From contig JARGXX010000098.1 in NCBI GenBank assembly GCA_030374765.1, positions 1,364,001-1,428,000 of the forward strand: 64,000 nt of DNA, given 5' to 3'. Shown here in pieces: positions 10,320-19,946 of this stretch. The DNA is from Agarophyton chilense. Its lineage: Eukaryota; Rhodophyta; Florideophyceae; Gracilariales; Gracilariaceae. Both the position numbers and the translations under genes were made by a program. Position 1 is the stretch's first letter; the number at the start of each line of letters is the position of its first letter. The notes beneath the pieces were generated by a model. That model had not been told where the DNA came from and did no database searches. It was given only the letters and a program-made list of their open reading frames with translations.

Positions 10320-12132
10320 CAGTCGAAAAATGGCAAAGGCGCTCTAGGACAGGGCGCCGGTGCAAATTAAAATGTTTTTAGACCCCAGAAGCCCCGTTCC
10401 GTGAAGTTTAGTGAACCCAAGTTCAACATTTCTTTAGGAATAAACATAACATAGTTATCCCGTCCGGTTCGTCGGGTTCTCTCTGTGGGTGGTGGTTTTA
10501 CTCTTAGGGGAAATAACAAGGAAACACTGGTCACAGCAATTGACCAAGTTCTGGTAATACTTCACAGAAAGGGATCAAGGCTTGCTCTATCGCCTTCGGT
10601 AATCGTCGGTCCTGATTTCAGAAAGGGAATTGATTGATTGAAATAAAGCAAGCCATCTTCCCTAAGCCCTACTTTGGCTAAGGGAATGTCCCAAATAAAG
10701 GAGAAGAAATGGATTCTCAAGCATTCTGATAAGAATCTGGGATTGGTTTTGTTACATATCGAGGCAAAATCAGACCTTGTAGAGGCTTAACTAGGTAAGG
10801 GTGTCTTCTCTGCGGTGGAGTCACTTCCTTATGAATCCATCGTCAGTAGCCTTACCCGCATCATCGCTAGATGTGGAATGCCTCGAAACCTATGTGACCA
10901 ATTAAATCAGTGAAACTATGGTACGCTTTGAACCCAATCTGTTCTAAATTCTCCCGAAGATCCACAAGGCAGCACTCGGAAGCAGACCTATTACCGCTCA
11001 ACACAGCTACGTACAAACTGGCTCGTCGAGACGGCTCAGCTTCATCCCTAACGATGTTGTTAGGAATATACCTGTTATTACTGTGAACAGTAAGCAGGTA
11101 GTGTGCCAACTGGAACAACTTTGCTCTCTCCCCAGGGACTGTGCTCTACTCACCTATGATGTAGAACGCTGCTACCCGTCTATCGACCTACAAGACGCGT
11201 GTAGAACCTTGGTACAGAGGCCACCACACATCTTCACGCCCTATCAATACTTTCGGGTTAGGATACTGCGGTACAATATGAAACACAACTATATTACCGT
11301 ATGTTGTAAGGTTCACCTTCAAATGAATGGCCGAGCAACAGAAACAGTGGTGAATCCGGCCTTTGCCAACCTCTACCTGTTCTTCAAGTTCCGCTGGATC
11401 TTCAGAAGATTTACCAAATGGGTCGTATTCAATCGTCGATACATCGACGATTTTTTTTGATCCTAAGGTCTGGGGAGCAGATACCGACGCTCATGGAAGC
11501 ACTTACTAATGCCACCAACGTCAATCTTACACATGAGGTGAGCAAAGTGTCTGCGATCTACTTGGACTTGGAGATATACAAGGGAAAGAATTCGAGATGG
11601 AAAACTAGTTGTGCCGTAAAGTCTACACCAAACCGATCTCTGAGTTCCTATAACTCCATTGTAAGTCTGACTATCCGGCTCATATCTTCACTGGAATTGT
11701 GAAGGGGGAAATGATCAGATTCCTCCGAAACACCAGCGACACAGCCACTTTGGGAAAAAAGTAGCCTTCCTATTCGGGAAGCTGGCTGAACGTGGGTACT
11801 CAGGAAAATGATTAAGATCAGCCACGCAGTATGTTGGCTACAAGGATCGGAAAAAGCACGTATATGGTCCGAGAAAGAAACGCAAGGACCTTGAAAGAGA
11901 CTGGGTGATAACACAATTCTACTCTCAATTGCGGTCCTCACTGATGCTATTTAGAGATTATATCCATACTCGATATAGTTAGCCGAACATTTGTCGAAGA
12001 CGGCGGACCCGTATCATCTTCAGAAGAGAAAGAACATTGGCTAAAGCTCACATTACGGGCAAAAAAGAAGAAGAAGAAAGTAATAAGTGGAGTCCACTTA
12101 GATTTATTCGGCTTCTAGACCACGTAATATAG
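10320..12132 (+). mobile_element. Penelope-like element P2, copy 1 (relic)
   Basis: A reverse-transcriptase relic of the Penelope-like class. Recognisable blocks are SDKNLGLVLLHIEA near the start (compare the P1 family), RPITAQHSYVQT, LTYDVERCYPSIDLQDA (motif A), NPAFANLYLFFKFRWIF (motif B) and RRYIDDFF (motif C). Downstream, FLRNTSDTAT and a basic C-terminal block follow, as in PLEs. No GIY-YIG endonuclease motif is visible. The frame is interrupted several times. The first ~700 bp are more divergent than in copies 2 and 3. It is continuous with the site of chromovirus A at its left end. Confidence 0.85.
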
Positions 12133-12168
12133 CTTTGAAAAGGTAGCAGGAGAGTGAGGTGAGCTTAG

Positions 12169-12529
12169 ATGAGGAGAAAAGCAATAGCATACACCGACGG
12201 GGCTAGCGCCGCTGGCAACAGAGGTCGCGAACGCGCCGTGGCACGGAGAAGCTGCGCATCTTGTTGAGGCCCGCCGGTGGGGCTCTAACCAATGGACGAT
12301 GGAGTGGAGCGTAAAATACTTTGGATATGTAAACAACTCCATCATCAGAGGCACCTGGCGCTCAAAGCAGGGTGTATCACGCAGCTAAGCGTCCAAGGCC
12401 ACCGTATTTTGTGAGACGTGTGGCGCAAATTTCATCAGCAAGGGCACCCAGAACCGAGACCGCCACGTGACGCACCAGTGGAAACGCGTGATGGGCGACC
12501 ACGCACAATGCAATGAGATACGTATGTGA
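12169..12529 (+). pseudogene. Coding relic with a C2H2-like zinc finger and a possible RNase H start
   Basis: Starting at the ATG at 12169, one frame gives AIAYTDGASAAGN, which resembles the first strand and catalytic aspartate of RNase H (weak). A second frame, open before and after a single stop, ends with FCETCGANFISKG and RHVTHQ at 12410-12475. That is a Cys-x2-Cys-x14-His-x2-His arrangement like a degenerate C2H2 finger. It also contains WTMEWSVKYFGYVNNSIIRG, which I do not recognise. The same arrangement occurs in the other four interspaces. I call it a relic, not a gene. Confidence 0.35.
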
Positions 12530-12604
12530 AGGCGCACAGCGGCTTTGCGCACGCGCACGATAGCTTTTCTAATCGAGAAGCCGAGCGTCTCTTAGTCGCA
12601 TCAT

Positions 12605-13390
12605 TCCGACGTTCAAAGAAATAACTGACATGCCACGGCCCTGCCGTTAACTGCATCACGGCACGCCACTACCATCACGCGCGCTTCGCTTCAATAAACC
12701 TGAAACTCTTGTGCTAACGTGAGATCAGACCTTCTTTTATCTGCAACAAATTTATCTCATTACCCCCCTCGTACACATGTGATACGTATACATGCGAAAA
12801 GTATAAACCATTAGTGAAGGACAAATTGTAAGTTGGAATTTTTCAACTATGCACAGCGTTTTTCGGTCTTACTAATAGAGGAGGGGTTTCGTGGAATTTT
12901 CGCCTTTCTGGGATTTTATATTTGCATAAAAGAATCCAAGTCTTCGATACAATACTTCTTAGATCTAATGTCTTATTTCGTAGAAAGGTAGGAAAAGGTC
13001 TTCAATATATGAACGAGAGCCTCCACGCGCGTTTCTTTGGGGCGGCCTTCAGACGTTAACACAAATAGACGTCTTGCGGCGGCTCTGCCGTTGACTGCGT
13101 CAGGGCACGCCACTGCGACCACACACGCCGCGCTCCGATAAGTCTGAAACTCATGTGCAAACGTGAGCTCAGGATTTCTTTTATCCGCACCAACACTATC
13201 TCCTTACACCCCTTCGGACACGTGTGCCACGAGTGCATGCGAAAAAGGTGAAGCATAGGTGAATGACAAATTTTAATTGTTTTTCTTCAACTATACACAG
13301 CGTACAGGGGTCTTACACATAGAAGAAGGGTTCAGGGAAGGTTTTACCCAAAGTGGATTCTATATTTTCATAAAAGCAACCAAGTCTTCC
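12605..13390 (+). repeat. Diverged two-unit tandem repeat (alpha 12605-12960, beta 13048-13390)
   Basis: Two units of about 350 bp align along their length. Both carry CTGCCGTT(A/G)ACTGC, GGCACGCCACT, CTGAAACTC, ACGTGAG, CTTTTAT, CACAGCG, a TATATTT block and a final CCAAGTCTTC. They are separated by about 87 bp and are clearly diverged. Both are present in all five interspaces, so the duplication is older than the macro-unit array. Confidence 0.8.
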
Positions 13391-13406
13391 ATGGTCACAC
13401 AAAAAG

Positions 13407-13989
13407 CAGTTCTATAAGTTTCGATGGATCTTCCTGGACGCAGCAAGCAGTTTCATCATACCCCGCCGGGATATTGATGACGGCTTAGTGGTACTTCGAT
13501 TCAAAGATGCTGCCGAGAAGCTCAGGGAAAGGCTGAACACCTGTTCGAACCTAAACCTATAATAGGGTATCAGTGACCGGAAAGCTATCTAGTTCAATCT
13601 GAAGATATACGAAGGACGGCTTTATGTCTTGGAAAGCATTGTGGTTCTGGAGTACACACCAAACCCATATCCAAATTCTTGTCTCTCCATGGAAAGTCCA
13701 ACCACTGCACGCACACATTCACTGCTTTAGTCAAAGGAGAGATGATCCGATATCTCCGAAACACCAGTGATGAGCCTACGTGGAAACTAGAAGTGAGCCC
13801 TTTGCTGAGGATTTTGACGCAACGTGGATACAAACCAAAATATCTACCAGCAGCCCTGGACTTTGCGGACTTCTGCGACAGGAAAAGGATCCCAGGACAG
13901 TCCCAGAAAAAGTCTCCCAACTTGGAAGGAATCATGAAGTGCTACATTCATCCACGAATAAAGAAAGTGTAGGGCATACTGCAAGCTTG
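13407..13989 (+). mobile_element. Truncated Penelope-like element P3, copy 1
   Basis: It begins in the middle of the reverse transcriptase and aligns with P1 from its FYKFR block onward: FYKFRWIFLD, DIDDGLVVLRFKDAAEKLRERL, and then GEMIRYLRNTSDE and the DRKRIPGQSQKK basic block. It is a 5'-truncated PLE of the P1 family. The intact continuation is seen in copies 3 and 4; here it stops where the DIRS-like element joins (boundary uncertain by about 12 bp). It is interrupted in several places. Confidence 0.85.
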
Positions 13990-14275
13990 TTAGTCCCGAC
14001 AAGGGTAGTTTTCCAACTAAGTTCGGGTAGAAGAATTCTAACCCTGCTTTGGCTTGGGCCGCTTGGCTCCACTGCAAGTTTGGGTTTACCCTGTGCCGCT
14101 CCACACAGTACCTCGTGAACAACCTGTCCACTTCCTGTGCCGTAGAGTACCTTCTTTCAGAATCATCCAGTGTTTTCAACCATTCGACAAAGCGTTGCAA
14201 GTATTTACGTTAATTTTGTAGAGTGCTTGGCTTTACCCTTTTGTTGGCTAGCTCAAACAGGCCTGGAGGGTTCAT
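13990..14275 (-). pseudogene. DIRS copy 1: N-terminal part of a tyrosine recombinase
   Basis: The segment has STAQEVDRLFTRYCVERH and WSQAAQAKAGLEFFY, the helical core-binding half of a tyrosine recombinase. The matching part in copy 3 starts with KPSTLQKYRKYLQRFVEWL. The catalytic half with the Arg-His-Arg-Tyr residues is absent because P3 sequence begins here. Upstream of it, 14280-14520 shows RNase H-end residues such as IFIDNQALIGAL and YVPSVNNPADEPS. Confidence 0.7.
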
Positions 14276-14522
14276 CAGCAGGATTATTTACTGACGGCAC
14301 GTAAAATGCTTCCAGTCTCATGTTGCCAGCCAAGAGCAAAGCCGTGACTCTACGACAAATCCGGTTAAAACTGCACACACTGCTGCGTCCTTTCTTCAAG
14401 GCTCCAATAAGAGCCTGGTTGTCAATGAAGATTATCAGACGCTTGCCAAAATGTTTTCGTTGTCGAAGAGCCCATCGAAGCCCTTAAATGCACGCTTCCC
14501 TCTCGAGGATATGGATGGGTGA

Positions 14523-16148
14523 TTATTTATGCCATTTGTGTCTAATAGCCAGCTTCCATGGTTGTGCGTTAATCCATTGTACTTTATCATCCGCGGACGC
14601 TTTCAACAGCCAGAGAGGGTCTTCTGTCGCCGTGTAAACGACGCCTCCTCCCCAGCAACTGGCATCAACGCAAAGTACCGTCTCCGCAAATTTTCTAGTT
14701 AAATCAACGCGTATTAAGGGTGAGAGAGCAACGAGCAAAGATAATTCTTGCTTGGCGGCTTTTGAGGCCACCACGGACTCGTGTTCTGCTCGGCTCAACT
14801 TGTATACCGCGGATGAAACTGAGAACAGGGGACGTTGGAGCAACAAAAACCACGCCCACTTGCCTAACAAACGCTGTAACATTTTCACATTCCATCTTCT
14901 CCTACTTATGACCGCTTCCGTTAACCCTATTAGTTTACGCAACTTTACTGCGTCGGGCATCAACAGGCCATTGAGGTGTACTTCAATGCCTAGAACTTCC
15001 GTAAACTCACTCTCTCCTGGCCACGATATTTTTTGTGGTTTGGAGGGCAGATTACTCTTCCTGGACTCTTCGACAACCACTCTCATATTCTGTACGCTTT
15101 TCTCCAAACTGGTACCCAAAGAAAAATAATCATCGACGTACGCCCCATAACGGAAAGGCGAGACCTCGATCACATCCGGTATCCAATCCTCTTGTCTCAA
15201 CCCGGCTCCCTCAAGCAGAAACCTGTGCACGTTCTGAGCTATGTAGACAGAATGAGACAATCCCATCGACATCGAACAGACAACAGGAAACAACTGCGAG
15301 TCTCCAGAGCTGGTACTGGGCAGACCAAATAACGTCCGTGACCACTCAGGCATCTTCATTCTGTGATACTGGGTTTTCATATCAGTTTTCCCTACATAGA
15401 GCTTAGTGCCTGAAGGCAAATAAAGTCTAGCAAGGTCTGCTGGGTTGGGCAACTGTGTATCTGGGGCTGCGAAAAATGCGTTATTAGCATTTCTCGCATC
15501 GATAATTAGGCGTTGACTGCCCTTTTCTTTCTTTGGGACGGCAAAGACTCCATTCGTTACTTCTGCTTGTTCCCTTTGCAACGATATTATTCCCACTTTT
15601 TCCAGCTTTTCGATAAGCCTCCTGTATGCTCCTCCTTCGACCCCACAGAAGGGCTTCTGGAGGGCCTCCCTTTCCCGTTTCGGTTTCACTTGTGAGTCTC
15701 GCGACTCATAAGCGACCCGAATTTCTTCTGGCAGTAATGTCAAGACGTCTGCAGACGCCGCCAATCCTTCGACCGGCAGTGACACTAGATCAGGGTTGAT
15801 AAGCTCCAAGGAGTGCTTTTCACAATAATAAAATATGACTTCATCCTCAACGACGGCAGCCGCCGCATCGAAATAATTTCGGCGGCATGCTGCCTCCCCG
15901 ATGTCTCGCAAGAAGGTGGTCGCTACCCGTTGAACCGCGTTTCTCTCCTCACCTTGAAGTTCTAGAGAGAAGACATGCCCGGCATATAGGCCATTCAGCC
16001 CTGCTACAAGTCTTCGAGTAACCGTGTCCAGCATGTGCCGTTTTGCGTAACGCTGCCTTAGTCGACTACTCAAACTGGCTTGTTCTTGCACATGCCCAGA
16101 TCCACCTGGGATCGCCCACTGTAGGGGAAGCAAGTCCCGCATGTCCAT
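14523..16148 (-). pseudogene. DIRS copy 1 ORF2: reverse transcriptase and RNase H (541 codons)
   Basis: Reverse-transcriptase motifs by residue: VFAVPKKEKGSQRLIIDARN (about 201-220), YVGKTDMKTQYHRMKMPEW (251-269), MSMGLSHSVYIAQ (293-305) and YGAYVDDYFSLG (334-345). The RNase H start CVDASCWGGGVVY is at about 493-505. An N-terminal region of about 190 residues before the polymerase matches no family I know. ORF2's frame is open upstream of its first ATG and overlaps the end of ORF1 through a run of CAA codons, so re-initiation or frameshifting is possible; overlapping frames are known in DIRS elements. Confidence 0.85.
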
Positions 16149-16165
16149 TACTACAAATTTCCTGA

Positions 16166-16183
16166 GTTGTTGTTGTTGTTGTT
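16166..16183 (-). repeat. (CAA)6 run between DIRS ORF1 and ORF2
   Basis: On the coding (minus) strand six CAA units lie just after the ORF1 stop and 18 bases before the ORF2 ATG. They are kept at 22123-22140 and 63413-63430. In the ORF2 frame they would read as glutamines. An unstructured CAA leader can favour ribosome loading in plant viruses; a similar role here is inference. Confidence 0.75.
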
Positions 16184-16186
16184 TTA

Positions 16187-16678
16187 TTAAATGAACTTCG
16201 TAATTCGTCTCCCCCTCACCCGGGGCAGACTTATCTTTTCGGTAGCGTCCCGCGAGTTCACGACGTAATTTGCAGATTTATGCAGCCTTCGTCGATATTT
16301 CTCCGGGACTAACTCGTTGTCATCCTCCTCTAGCTCGCGAGCAGCATCCCAGTTGCCTGACTTCTCCGCCATAATGACGGCTGCCAAGCGTCGTAGAGCG
16401 ATTTCAACTGCCAATTCACGCCGGGCTCTCATGATCCCAAACGATCCAATGATACAGTCTACTATTTTAGCAAGACTTGCTGCCTCTCGCTTGCTTCGGA
16501 GATTTGTCAAACGCCGAGCCTCCACCCACGCCGACACCGTCGGATAATTCGTGAGTGCTTTGCGGAGCATATTTTCCCCCAACAAGAGATCTACATGCAA
16601 AGACTGTTCCGGGAAAGGACGAGCTGCAAACTTCTCGAAGAACTTTTTGTTGCTCTTCTTATTCTTGCTTGTAGCCAC
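16187..16678 (-). pseudogene. DIRS copy 1 ORF1 (gag-like), 3' part
   Basis: A lysine/arginine-rich N-terminus (ATSKNKKSNKKFFEKF) leads into a helical protein ending PRVRGRRITKFI. In copy 3 the same frame runs on through an acidic stretch (GESSSDSEPEADTDV) to the window edge, so the real start lies outside. Position upstream of the polymerase suggests the gag-like ORF1 of DIRS elements; there is no zinc knuckle to confirm it. Confidence 0.55.
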
Positions 16679-16690
16679 ATCTGTATCGGC

Positions 16691-18089
16691 GAATCTGGGA
16701 GTGGTTTTGTTACATATCGAGGCAAACTCAGACCTTGTAGAGGCTTAACTAGGTAAGGGTGTCTTCTCTGCGGTGGAGTCACTTCCTTATGAATCCATCG
16801 TCAGTAGCCTTACCCGCATCATCGCTAGATGTGGAATGCCTCGAAACCTATGTGACCGATTAATCAGTGAAACTATGGTACGCTTTGAACCCATTCTGTT
16901 CTATATTCTCCCGAAGATCCACAAGGCAGCACTCGGAAGCAGACCCATTACCGCTCAACACAGCTACGTACAAACTGGCTTGTCGAGTCGGCTCAGCTTC
17001 ATCCCTAACGATGTTGTTAAAACGATACCTGCTATTACTGTCAACAGCAAGCAGGTAGTGTGGCAACTGGAACAACTTCGCTATCTCGCCAAGGACTGTG
17101 CTCTACTCACCTATGATGTAGAACGTTGTTACCCCTCCATGGACATACAAGACGCGTGTAGAACCTTGGTACAGAGGCCACCACACATCTTCACGTCCTA
17201 TCAATACTTTCGGGTTAGGATACTACGGTACAATATGAAACACAACTATATTACCGTATGTTGTAAGGTTCACCTTCAAATGAATGGCCGAGCAACAGAA
17301 ACAGTGGTGAATCCGGCCTTTGCCAACCTCTACCTGTTCTTCAAGTTCCGCTGGATCTTCAGAAGATTTACCAAATGGGTCGTATTCAATCGTCGATACA
17401 TCGACGATTTTTTTTGATCCTAAGGTCTGGGGAGCAGATACCGACGCTCATGGAAGCACTTACTAATGCCACCAACGTCAATCTTACACATGAGGTGAGC
17501 AAAGTGTCTGCGATCTACTTGGACTTGGAGATATACAAGGGAAAGAATTCGAGATGGAAAACTAGTTGTGCCGTAAAGTCTACACCAAACCGATCTCTGA
17601 GTTCCTATAACTCCATTGTAAGTCTGACTATCCGGCTCATATCTTCACTGGAATTGTGAAGGGGGAAATGATCAGATTCCTCCGAAACACCAGCGACACA
17701 GCCACTTTGGGAAAAAAGTAGCCTTCCTATTCGGGAAGCTGGCTGAACGTGGGTACTCAGGAAAATGATTAAGATCAGCCACGCAGTATGTTGGCTACAA
17801 GGATCGGAAAAAGCACGTATATGGTCCGAGAAAGAAACGCAAGGACCTTGAAAGAGACTGGGTGATAACACAATTCTACTCTCAATTGCGGTCCTCACTG
17901 ATGCTATTTAGAGATTATATCCATACTCGATATAGTTAGCCGAACATTTGTCGAAGACGGCGGACCCGTATCATCTTCAGAAGAGAAAGAACATTGGCTA
18001 AAGCTCACATTACGGGCAAAAAAGAAGAAGAAGAAAGTAATAAGTGGAGTCCACTTAGATTTATTCGGCTTCTAGACCACGTAATATAG
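16691..18089 (+). mobile_element. Penelope-like element P2, copy 2 (relic)
   Basis: It starts abruptly inside the first reverse-transcriptase block at the duplication join. The longest open part, 16773-17417 (214 codons), carries FYILPKIHKAALGSRPIT, LTYDVERCYPSMDIQDA, NPAFANLYLFFKF and NRRYIDDFF. These are PLE motifs 2a, A, B and C. The frame breaks immediately after the motif C box; the C-terminal PLE block (NTSD, basic tail) follows in other frames. Confidence 0.87.
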
Positions 18090-19363
18090 CTTTGAAAAGG
18101 TAGCAGGAGAGTGAGGTGAGCTTAGATGAGGAGAAAAGCAATAGCATACACCGACGGGGCTAGCGCCGCTGGCAACAGAGGTCGCGAACGCGCCGTGGCA
18201 CGGAGAAGCTGCGCATCTTGTTGAGGCCCGCCGGTGGGGCTCTAACCAATGGACGATGGAGTGGAGCGTAAAATACTTTGGATATGTAAACAACTCCATC
18301 ATCAGAGGCACCTGGCGCTCAAAGCAGGGTGTATCACGCAGCTAAGCGTCCAAGGCCACCGTATTTTGTGAGACGTGTGGCGCAAATTTCATCAGCAAGG
18401 GCACCCAGAACCGAGACCGCCACGTGACGCACCAGTGGAAACGCGTGATGGGCGACCACGCACAATGCAATGAGATACGTATGTGAAGGCGCACAGCGGC
18501 TTTGCGCACGCGCACGATAGCTTTTCTAATCGAGAAGCCGAGCGTCTCTTAGTCGCATCATTCCGACGTTCAAAGAAATAACTGACATGCCACGGCCCTG
18601 CCGTTAACTGCATCACGGCACGCCACTACCATCACGCGCGCTTCGCTTCAATAAACCTGAAACTCTTGTGCTAACGTGAGATCAGACCTTCTTTTATCTG
18701 CAACAAATTTATCTCATTACCCCCCTCGTACACATGTGATACGTATACATGCGAAAAGTATAAACCATTAGTGAAGGACAAATTGTAAGTTGGAATTTTT
18801 CAACTATGCACAGCGTTTTTCGGTCTTACTAATAGAGGAGGGGTTTCGTGGAATTTTCGCCTTTCTGGGATTTTATATTTGCATAAAAGAATCCAAGTCT
18901 TCGATACAATACTTCTTAGATCTAATGTCTTATTTCGTAGAAAGGTAGGAAAAGGTCTTCAATATATGAACGAGAGCCTCCACGCGCGTTTCTTTGGGGC
19001 GGCCTTCAGACGTTAACACAAATAGACGTCTTGCGGCGGCTCTGCCGTTGACTGCGTCAGGGCACGCCACTGCGACCACACACGCCGCGCTCCGATAAGT
19101 CTGAAACTCATGTGCAAACGTGAGCTCAGGATTTCTTTTATCCGCACCAACACTATCTCCTTACACCCCTTCGGACACGTGTGCCACGAGTGCATGCGAA
19201 AAAGGTGAAGCATAGGTGAATGACAAATTTTAATTGTTTTTCTTCAACTATACACAGCGTACAGGGGTCTTACACATAGAAGAAGGGTTCAGGGAAGGTT
19301 TTACCCAAAGTGGATTCTATATTTTCATAAAAGCAACCAAGTCTTCCATGGTCACACAAAAAG
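18090..19363 (+). other. Interspace between P2 and P3, copy 2
   Basis: By eye identical or nearly so to 12133-13406, with the zinc-finger-like relic and the alpha/beta repeat pair in the same places. No gene is seen. Confidence 0.8.
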
Positions 19364-19946
19364 CAGTTCTATAAGTTTCGATGGATCTTCCTGGACGCAG
19401 CAAGCAGTTTCATCATACCCCGCCGGGATATTGATGACGGCTTAGTGGTACTTCGATTCAAAGATGCTGCCGAGAAGCTCAGGGAAAGGCTGAACACCTG
19501 TTCGAACCTAAACCTATAATAGGGTATCAGTGACCGGAAAGCTATCTAGTTCAATCTGAAGATATACGAAGGACGGCTTTATGTCTTGGAAAGCATTGTG
19601 GTTCTGGAGTACACACCAAACCCATATCCAAATTCTTGTCTCTCCATGGAAAGTCCAACCACTGCACGCACACATTCACTGCTTTAGTCAAAGGAGAGAT
19701 GATCCGATATCTCCGAAACACCAGTGATGAGCCTACGTGGAAACTAGAAGTGAGCCCTTTGCTGAGGATTTTGACGCAACGTGGATACAAACCAAAATAT
19801 CTACCAGCAGCCCTGGACTTTGCGGACTTCTGCGACAGGAAAAGGATCCCAGGACAGTCCCAGAAAAAGTCTCCCAACTTGGAAGGAATCATGAAGTGCT
19901 ACATTCATCCACGAATAAAGAAAGTGTAGGGCATACTGCAAGCTTG
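19364..19946 (+). mobile_element. Truncated Penelope-like element P3, copy 2
   Basis: The same 5'-truncated PLE as 13407-13989, ending at the same DIRS junction. By eye I see no difference between the two. Confidence 0.85.

Larger units (their letters stand above)
12133..13406 (+). other. Interspace between P2 and P3, copy 1
   Basis: About 1.27 kb that separates the end of P2 from the truncated PLE P3. It occurs at the same place in all five units. It holds a short coding relic (12169-12529) and a diverged pair of repeats (12605-12960 and 13048-13390). The rest is AT-rich and shows no coding signal. Its origin is unknown; it may be another, older element trapped between two PLEs. Confidence 0.7.
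13990..16690 (-). mobile_element. DIRS-like tyrosine-recombinase retroelement, copy 1 (fragment)
   Basis: On the minus strand, the order is a basic ORF1, an ORF2 with reverse transcriptase and RNase H, and then the N-terminal part of a tyrosine recombinase. That order defines DIRS-like elements, which integrate by a recombinase rather than an integrase. The fragment lacks the recombinase catalytic domain on its left and is cut on its right at 16690 by the tandem-duplication junction. Copy 3 (61239 to the end) continues past that point. It is a fossil with a few breaks and both ends missing. Confidence 0.85.

Noticed and set aside
13679-14118. Plus-strand frames across the P3-DIRS junction as fusion genes
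   Set aside because: They cross a junction between two relics of opposite orientation and have no sensible product.
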